Shown: positions 59,108 through 64,000 of the stretch, piece by piece | How the letters are laid out: every line of letters starts with the position of its first letter | Position numbering within the stretch: position 1 is the first letter of the stretch | Assembly: GCA_964536835.1 (NCBI GenBank) | Contig: CAZIAZ010000005.1 | Span: 1 to 64,000 of the forward strand | From: DAONFI01 sp035403485 | Lineage (GTDB): Bacteria; Planctomycetota; Phycisphaerae; SM23-33 | Length of the DNA stretch: 64,000 bases | Direction: 5' to 3' | Program-made: the position numbers and the translations under genes | The notes under the pieces: generated by a model | Seen by the model: only the letters and a program-made list of their open reading frames with translations | The model's database searches: none | Told to the model about the DNA's origin: nothing

Positions 59108-60532
59108 ATGTCAGAAGAACCCACAGCCACAGAAGAAACCCAGGAAGAAAAGACCCCTATCAGCGTCGTAGTAGAAGATTCCGGCACGCTGAAGAAGAAA
59201 GTCACTGTCACCGTACCAGCCGACCGCATCACTGCCAAACGTGATGAACTTTACGGCGAGCTGAACACGTCGGCTGTAATTCCAGGTTTTCGCGTCGGCC
59301 ATGCACCTCGCAGGCTGCTGGAAAAACGATTCGGCAAGGAAGTCGGCACAGACGTACGTAACGGCCTTGTCGGCGACTCACTCGGCGAAGCCATCGAAGA
59401 CGCTGAACTCAAAACCCTCGGCGAGCCGGAACTGAAAATCGACGATATCGTCATACCCGAACAGGGCGACCTTGAATATTCATTTGAAGTCGAAGTTGAG
59501 CCGGAGGTCGAAATGCCGGAACTCGACGGAATTGAACTCAAGAAGGAAACTGAAACCGTCGATGAGGCAAAAATCGACGATTATATTGAAAACATCCGCC
59601 AGGGCCAGGCCCGCTACACCGAAGCCGCAGAAAGCGAACCGGCACAGGAAGGCGACAGCATCGTAGCCTCGGCAAAGATTACCGGCGACGGAATCGAATT
59701 TGAAAATCCGCGGGTTATGCTCCGCGTCGCGCCGAGTTACGTAGAGGGCATCGCCCTGCCGGAGGCGGCGAATGACCTGCTCGGCAAAAAAACCGGCGAC
59801 GTGGTGACCATTAAAACCACCGTTCCGGAAAGTCACGCGAAAGAAGACTGGCAGAACAAGGAAGTATCCATCGAACTGACGGTCAATAAGGTATCGCACC
59901 GCCATGTGCCGGAACTCAATGAAGAATTTGCAAAGCAGATGGGTTTCGACAGCATCGCTGAATTGAAGAAATACGTCGGCGAACGGCTGGAAGCCAACCT
60001 TGAATCGCAGACGCAGCAGAAACTTCGTCAGCAGGTCTGTGATTATCTGCTTGAAAAGACGTCTTTCGAAATGCCCGAAGGCCTTCTCAAGCGGCAGACC
60101 GCCTATACGCTTCAACGGCAGGTGATAAACCTCATGCAGATGGGTGTGCCGCAGGAAAAAGTTCTCGAACGCAAGGCTGAGATGGAATCCTCCGCACGGG
60201 AAGAAGCACACAAGTCACTGCGGCTGAGCTTCATACTCGGCAAAGTGGCGGAAAAGAACAAAACCGAAGTCAACGAAAGCGAAATCAATTCTCGCGTCGC
60301 GCAGATAGCCATGCAGTATGGCCGTCGTCCTGAACGCATGCGTCAGGAACTCGCAGCCGATGGCTCACTTGGCCAGGTCGCACAGGCACTGCTGGAAGAA
60401 AAAGTCATCGACAGCATTCTGGAAACCGCCAAGATAGAAGAAGTGGCTGCCGCGAAAGCGGAAAAGAAACCGGCTGCGAAGAAAGCCGCAAAAAAGACCG
60501 CAAAAAAGGCTGAGAAAAAAGACGCTGAATAA
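59108..60532 (+). CDS. tig: Trigger factor
   Basis: Ribosome-bound chaperone and peptidyl-prolyl isomerase that shields nascent chains. 474 residues. Seen: the ribosome-binding N-terminal domain with FRVGHAPRRLLEKRFGKEV (variant of the GFRxGKxP signature: VIPGFRVGHAPR), a central FKBP-type part (about 170-250; QEGDSIVASAKITGDG), and a C-terminal helical domain. Its last 25 residues form a low-complexity tail of A and K (AAKKAAKKTAKKAEKK), not typical of E. coli trigger factor but common in planctomycetes. GGAG eight bases before ATG. Bidirectional terminator after. clpX, its usual genomic neighbour in many bacteria, is at the other end of the window. Confidence 0.95.
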   Translation: MSEEPTATEETQEEKTPISVVVEDSGTLKKKVTVTVPADRITAKRDELYGELNTSAVIPGFRVGHAPRRLLEKRFGKEVGTDVRNGLVGDSLGEAIEDAELKTLGEPELKIDDIVIPEQGDLEYSFEVEVEPEVEMPELDGIELKKETETVDEAKIDDYIENIRQGQARYTEAAESEPAQEGDSIVASAKITGDGIEFENPRVMLRVAPSYVEGIALPEAANDLLGKKTGDVVTIKTTVPESHAKEDWQNKEVSIELTVNKVSHRHVPELNEEFAKQMGFDSIAELKKYVGERLEANLESQTQQKLRQQVCDYLLEKTSFEMPEGLLKRQTAYTLQRQVINLMQMGVPQEKVLERKAEMESSAREEAHKSLRLSFILGKVAEKNKTEVNESEINSRVAQIAMQYGRRPERMRQELAADGSLGQVAQALLEEKVIDSILETAKIEEVAAAKAEKKPAAKKAAKKTAKKAEKKDAE

Positions 60533-60561
60533 TTATTTCCCCTTCCGGAATTACAGGCAAT

Positions 60562-60599
60562 AAAAAAGAGGCTGGGCATAAAACCCGACCTCTTTTTTT
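60562..60599. terminator. Bidirectional terminator between tig and nfnB
   Basis: AAAAAAGAGG CT GGG ... CCC GA CCTCTTTTTTT: a stem GAGG/CCTC and GGG/CCC with an A-run on one side and a T-run on the other. It serves the convergent tig and nfnB genes in both directions. Confidence 0.85.
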
Positions 60600-60655
60600 A
60601 TTGCGTTTTCTGAAAATAGAGCAGTTCTCCAAAAATTTTTTTGAAACAACTCGAT

Positions 60656-62065
60656 TTATTTTTTATTTTTCAGATATTCGTCGATATTTTTTGCAGCATT
60701 TTTGCCGTCGCCCATAGCCAGAATGACCGTCGCGCCGCCGCGGACGATATCGCCGCCGGCAAAGACGCCATCAACCGACGTCATGCCGCTTTCGTTCACT
60801 TCGATATTGCCCCACTTATTAAGCTTCAGCTCAGGGCAGGCTGCCGTCAACAGCGGGTTGGCTCTTACGCCGATGGCTACCACCACGACGTCTGTTTCCA
60901 GTTCGAATTCACTGCCCTGAATCGGGACCGGCCGTCGACGGCCGGAGGCATCCGGCGAACCAAGTTCCATGCGTTGCATGCGTACCGCTCTTACCCAGCC
61001 TTTATCATTGCCGAGTATTTCGAGCGGCGCGACGAGGAAATCAAACGTTATGCCTTCCTCTTCGGCGTGATGCACTTCTTCGATTCGAGCCGGCATTTCC
61101 GCCTGACTGCGTCGATAGGCCAATATCGCGGGGTCTGCGCCGAGCCGCCTGGCCGTCCGGACTGCATCCATCGCCGTATTGCCGCCGCCGAATACCACCG
61201 CCTTCGTGCCGCGAACTATCGGCGTGCGACTGCCGCGCTTGTATGCGCCCATCAGGTTGACGCGGGTGAGATATTCATTGGCTGAATAGACGCCCTTGAG
61301 GTTTTCTCCAGGAACGTTCAGGAACATCGGCAGGCCTGCGCCGTTGGCGATGAAGCATGCGTCGAATTCCTTCATTATCTGGTTAAGCGTGACCGTTTTG
61401 CCCACGATTACGTTGTACTCGAACTTAACGCCCAGTTCGCCGAGGTTTTTCACTTCGCGGTCGACGATATCCTTCGGCAGACGGAACTGCGGAATGCCGT
61501 ACCTCAATACGCCGCCGGAAGCGTGCAGTGCTTCAAAAACCGTGACGTCATGGCCGATTCTCGCAAGTTCGCCGGCTGCCGTCAGGCCGCCAGGGCCGCT
61601 GCCGACCACGCAGACTTTCCAGCCGGTCTTCTTTGCCGGCGGAGTCGGCCTGGCGGAATGAGCCGCAGCCCAGTCGGCTACAAAACGCTCCAGCCAGCCG
61701 ATTGCAACGGCATCGCCTTTAAGGCCTCTGACGCATTTGGACTCGCACTGTTTTTCCTGCGGGCAGACGCGGCCGGTCGTGCAGGGCAGGGCGTTGTCGG
61801 CCAAAAGTATCTCAGCCGCGCCGGCAAAATCGCGCTTCGCCAGCTTTGAAAGAAAATCGGGTATCCGGACCGAAACCGGACAACCCTCTACGCATGGCCG
61901 GTTTTTGCACTCCAGACAACGATTGGCTTCACGGACGGCAGCCTCTTCCAGCAGGCCGAGGTTCACTTCATCGAAATTGTGCACGCGTTGCGAGGCAGGC
62001 TGTTCCCGCATACTGGTACGTGGAATAGCCATCCGTTCTTTTGGGGTAAGTCCGTTTTCGCTCAT
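60656..62065 (-). CDS. nfnB: NADPH-dependent glutamate synthase-like / NfnB subunit
   Basis: 469 residues, an FeS flavoprotein. Seen: N-terminal Cys motif CLECKNRPCVEGCPV and CTTGRVCPQEKQCESKC ([4Fe-4S] clusters), the first FAD dinucleotide site VCVVGSGPGGLTAAGELARIGHDV, the NADPH site AVVFGGGNTAMDAVRTARRLG, and VDGVFAGGDIVRGGATVILAMGDGKNAA. Sequence alone allows GltB-type small subunit or NfnB (NfnSL large). The overlapping upstream NfnA gene (ATGA at 62062-62065) supports NfnB, which bifurcates electrons between NADH, NADPH and ferredoxin. Convergent with tig. Confidence 0.88.
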   Translation of the reverse strand: MSENGLTPKERMAIPRTSMREQPASQRVHNFDEVNLGLLEEAAVREANRCLECKNRPCVEGCPVSVRIPDFLSKLAKRDFAGAAEILLADNALPCTTGRVCPQEKQCESKCVRGLKGDAVAIGWLERFVADWAAAHSARPTPPAKKTGWKVCVVGSGPGGLTAAGELARIGHDVTVFEALHASGGVLRYGIPQFRLPKDIVDREVKNLGELGVKFEYNVIVGKTVTLNQIMKEFDACFIANGAGLPMFLNVPGENLKGVYSANEYLTRVNLMGAYKRGSRTPIVRGTKAVVFGGGNTAMDAVRTARRLGADPAILAYRRSQAEMPARIEEVHHAEEEGITFDFLVAPLEILGNDKGWVRAVRMQRMELGSPDASGRRRPVPIQGSEFELETDVVVVAIGVRANPLLTAACPELKLNKWGNIEVNESGMTSVDGVFAGGDIVRGGATVILAMGDGKNAAKNIDEYLKNKK

Positions 62066-62910
62066 TTGCCGGCCTCCTTGCGAAGTTGTTCTATTTTCGC
62101 GTCCAACCGGCAGAAATGTTCATCTCGATATGTGCTCTGACGGCTTGAAAGTTCCTTGAAATCCACCTTGTGGGCGTCAAATTCAGGCCCGTCGACGCAA
62201 GCGAACTTGATTTCGCCGCCGACGGTAACACGACAGCCGCCGCACATGCCCGTGCCGTCAACCATTATCGGGTTAAGCGACACGAAAGTCGGAATGCCGT
62301 AAGGCCTCGTCTGCTCCGAGACGGCAGCCATCATCGGCACAGGCCCGACGGCAAAGATGGCGTGCGGCCGACGGCTTTCATCGGCTATCAGTTCGCCAAG
62401 AACGGTTGTCACAAAACCTTTAGTACCCATCGACCCGTCTTCCGTGGCAATGAGGACTTCTTTGCTGAATCTGGCAAGCTCGTCTTTGAGAATGACCAGC
62501 GAGGCGTTGCGGGCGCCTATGATTGTAGTCACCTCGTTGCCGAGTTTGGCTGCTCCGGCGGCAAGCGGGTAAAGCACCGCCGTCCCGACGCCGCCGCCGA
62601 CGCAGGCGACGCGACCCCACTTTTCAAGATGGGTCGGCCGGCCAAGAGGGCCTGCGACGTCACGCAGAGATTCGCCCTGCGGCGTATCACATATCTCACG
62701 AGTGCCCTGGCCGACAGCCTGGACGATTATGGTTATCGTGCCGGCTTGAGCGTCGGCGTCGGCGATGGTGAGCGGTATCCGCTCTGCCTCGGTACTGGAA
62801 CGTATAATAACGAACTGCCCAGGCTTGCGGGCAGATGCTATTCGTGGGGCTTTGAGTACCAGCCGATGTAAATTATCGGCAAGCACTTCATTCTTGATTA
62901 CTTCGAACAT
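62062..62910 (-). CDS. nfnA: NfnA-type FAD/NAD-binding ferredoxin:NADP oxidoreductase subunit
   Basis: 282 residues. Seen: PGQFVIIRSSTEAERIPLTIADAD with the FAD-binding RIPLT, VGQGTREI, an NAD-binding part (VACVGGGVGTAVLYPLA), AVGPVPMMAAVSEQTRPYG, and near the end MCGGCRVTVGGEIKFACVDGPEFD, in which three Cys bind a [2Fe-2S] cluster in this family. With NfnB it forms the electron-bifurcating transhydrogenase of anaerobes. ATG 62910 is used; GGAG is about 13 bases away, rather far, and a GTG in frame lies at 62934. Coupled by overlap to nfnB. Confidence 0.9.
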   Translation of the reverse strand: MFEVIKNEVLADNLHRLVLKAPRIASARKPGQFVIIRSSTEAERIPLTIADADAQAGTITIIVQAVGQGTREICDTPQGESLRDVAGPLGRPTHLEKWGRVACVGGGVGTAVLYPLAAGAAKLGNEVTTIIGARNASLVILKDELARFSKEVLIATEDGSMGTKGFVTTVLGELIADESRRPHAIFAVGPVPMMAAVSEQTRPYGIPTFVSLNPIMVDGTGMCGGCRVTVGGEIKFACVDGPEFDAHKVDFKELSSRQSTYRDEHFCRLDAKIEQLRKEAGK

Positions 62911-62984
62911 CGTTAAAATTTTTCTCCTTCTCACAGCCGGCGGCTGGAAATATCAGATTACAATTTTTCAGGCAATTCATTAAA

Positions 62985-63092
62985 TCTCTACGGGTTAGAG
63001 CATATTCATCAGGCGTTCGCCTGTCCGCCTAACGGCGGATACTTTCATCTAAGGTTTTAAAACCGTAGAATTACGAAGGACATATTAAAAAG
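62985..63092 (+). repeat. 110-bp interspersed palindromic repeat, copy B
   Basis: Nearly the same as 4691-4808 (CTCTACGGGTTA, ATTCATCAGGC, GCCTGTCCGCC, GGCGGATACTTTCATCTA, AAACCGTAGAATTACGAAGGA, TATTAAAA), but lacking AAAACCCGTA, and with GCCTGTCCGCCTAACGGCGG forming a small hairpin. It lies between nfnA and the CbiM-type gene; both run on the minus strand. Confidence 0.75.
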
Positions 63093-63119
63093 AATGCGAT
63101 TCTCAATTTCAGGCATTTA

Positions 63120-64000
63120 TTACGCGAGGCTGGTTTGCGGTTTGAAAGCAAGGCCTACCGCCCATGCGACGACAAAAGTTATAATCACGCCGGCTACTCC
63201 TGCCACGGCGGTCGAGAGCATTTCGTTAGACACGAAATTCACGGAGTAGTCCGACATCGGGGCGACGAACGCAGGCGCGGCATGTTTCACGAACGCCAGC
63301 CTGTCAGCCACCCATTCCAAGCCGTCCGGATAACCGCACGCGAAAGGCCCCAGCAGACCGCCGACCACGATGGCCGTAACAAGCGGCATCGCAACACTGC
63401 GTCGCGAAGACGCCGACGTCGGCACTGGTGCGAACGCCCATACTATCGCCATTGTCAGTATCGCTTCGCCGATGCCTATAATGGCGTGCACGTTGAACAT
63501 GGCCGGAAAGGCTGCGCCAGCCTTCGATGCGCCGTCAATAACGAGCATGGCACTTACGAACGAACTCGCCAGCACAACCGACAGCCACGATGCGACAGCT
63601 AACGCCGCCATGCCGCGTCTGGAACGGATGGCCGCACCCATCGAAAGCAGTTCGAACAGCCCGCCGCCGAGGCCTGCACCTATTATCGCCATGCTCATGA
63701 TATTTACGCCCATAACGGACAAGCCGCCGTCGGCAAAAAGCAGCGACTGGATGACTATCACCAGCGTCATGGCCAACACGCCCATCGGCATACCCAGCAG
63801 AGCCGCCGCAACTACCCCGCCAAGAAGATGTCCCGAAGTTCCGCCGCTTACGGGAAAGTTGACCATCTGAGCCGCAAATATCAAAGACGTGACGGCTGCA
63901 AACCGGCCGGCTGACGCCTGAACCTTGCGACGAAACGCCAGCCAGGCTGCCCCCAATACGCCAACCGTACTGAAAAACGCCGTAACAGGACATACATTTC
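63120..64000 (-). CDS. CbiM/NikM-type metal transport protein fused to PDGLE domain (5' end missing)
   Basis: Membrane subunit of an energy-coupling-factor transporter for Co2+ or Ni2+. The frame remains open to the window end, so the His-containing N-terminus is missing; 293 residues are visible. Seen: VTSLIFAAQMVNFPVSGGTSGHLLGGVVAAALLG (the core CbiM strand, across its conserved FPV, GGTSGH), VIVIQSLLFADGGLSVMGVNIMSMAIIG, then a C-terminal CbiN/PDGLE-like domain with ACGYPDGLEWVADRLAF and a last membrane segment. Cobalt uptake would fit corrinoid enzymes, but metal choice cannot be told from this fragment. Follows repeat copy B. Confidence 0.85.
   Translation of the reverse strand, partial: NVCPVTAFFSTVGVLGAAWLAFRRKVQASAGRFAAVTSLIFAAQMVNFPVSGGTSGHLLGGVVAAALLGMPMGVLAMTLVIVIQSLLFADGGLSVMGVNIMSMAIIGAGLGGGLFELLSMGAAIRSRRGMAALAVASWLSVVLASSFVSAMLVIDGASKAGAAFPAMFNVHAIIGIGEAILTMAIVWAFAPVPTSASSRRSVAMPLVTAIVVGGLLGPFACGYPDGLEWVADRLAFVKHAAPAFVAPMSDYSVNFVSNEMLSTAVAGVAGVIITFVVAWAVGLAFKPQTSLA

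Overview
The window looks like a piece of a planctomycete chromosome, probably class Phycisphaerae (inference). Support comes from the mix of a PEP-CTERM surface protein, a heparinase II/III-type polysaccharide lyase, zinc-ribbon/GYF membrane proteins, large unnamed membrane proteins, a signal-peptide-bearing pyrophosphatase and dense housekeeping genes with little operon logic. NfnAB and a membrane pyrophosphatase suggest an anaerobic or energy-limited life. No 16S rRNA or other decisive marker is present, so the assignment is tentative.

Layout. 1-17.8 kb: core genes, mostly on the minus strand: the 3' end of clpX, a STAS protein, an RNase HII-like protein, argS, rsfS, hppA, rpsU, an acetolactate decarboxylase lipoprotein, an RNase Z-like hydrolase, pilT and hisF, then nadD, pyrB/pyrR, a flavin reductase and anmK. 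17.8-23.0 kb: a visibly more A+T-rich islet with an FkbM methyltransferase, an AraC regulator, a URO-D-superfamily (MtaA-like) protein and a GH20-like protein. It ends in a 164-bp tandem repeat that copies the 3' end of the adjoining tRNA-Ser(GCU). 23-29 kb: a 988-residue coiled-coil membrane protein, a 968-bp non-coding stretch with promoter-like sites, rho and a PIG-L deacetylase. 29.4-40.2 kb: one long minus-strand run (pfkB kinase, HAD phosphatase, hemL, a membrane protein, a lipoprotein, rlmKL, an LplT-like transporter and an acyltransferase-ACP-AMP ligase fusion). 40.4-51.7 kb: ruvAB, an epimerase, HAD/DUF547, trpS, a sensor kinase, a GYF-domain protein, tsaB and a polysaccharide deacetylase. 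51.8-56.7 kb: a complete 154-bp MITE-like element, a 1062-residue heparinase-like lyase, a palindrome-rich A+T-rich intergenic region and a PEP-CTERM protein. 57-64 kb: an amino-acid permease fused to an EIIA domain, tig, nfnB/nfnA and a CbiM-type metal transporter cut by the window end.

How the parts relate. Metabolic links are mostly local: LplT with the Aas-like ligase (lysophospholipid uptake and re-acylation), NfnA with NfnB (electron bifurcation between NADH, NADPH and ferredoxin), RuvA with RuvB, PyrR with PyrB. Carbohydrate capture is represented by the GH20-like/URO-D-like pair, the heparinase-like protein and AnmK.

Three repeat families run through the intergenic DNA: a MITE with TA-flanked 17-bp inverted ends (51.8 kb complete, 0.86 kb half copy, 40.4 kb end fragment), a roughly 110-bp interspersed repeat (4.7 and 63.0 kb, partial copies at 4.1 and 10.7 kb), and single strong palindromes (9.7, 55.5 and 55.6 kb). 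No CRISPR array, rRNA, integrase or transposase was seen. No wholly new multi-gene system could be demonstrated. The best candidates are the islet ending at tRNA-Ser with its HxCG-containing URO-D-like protein, the acyltransferase with an embedded acyl carrier domain, and the pyrophosphatase with a roughly 105-residue insertion.
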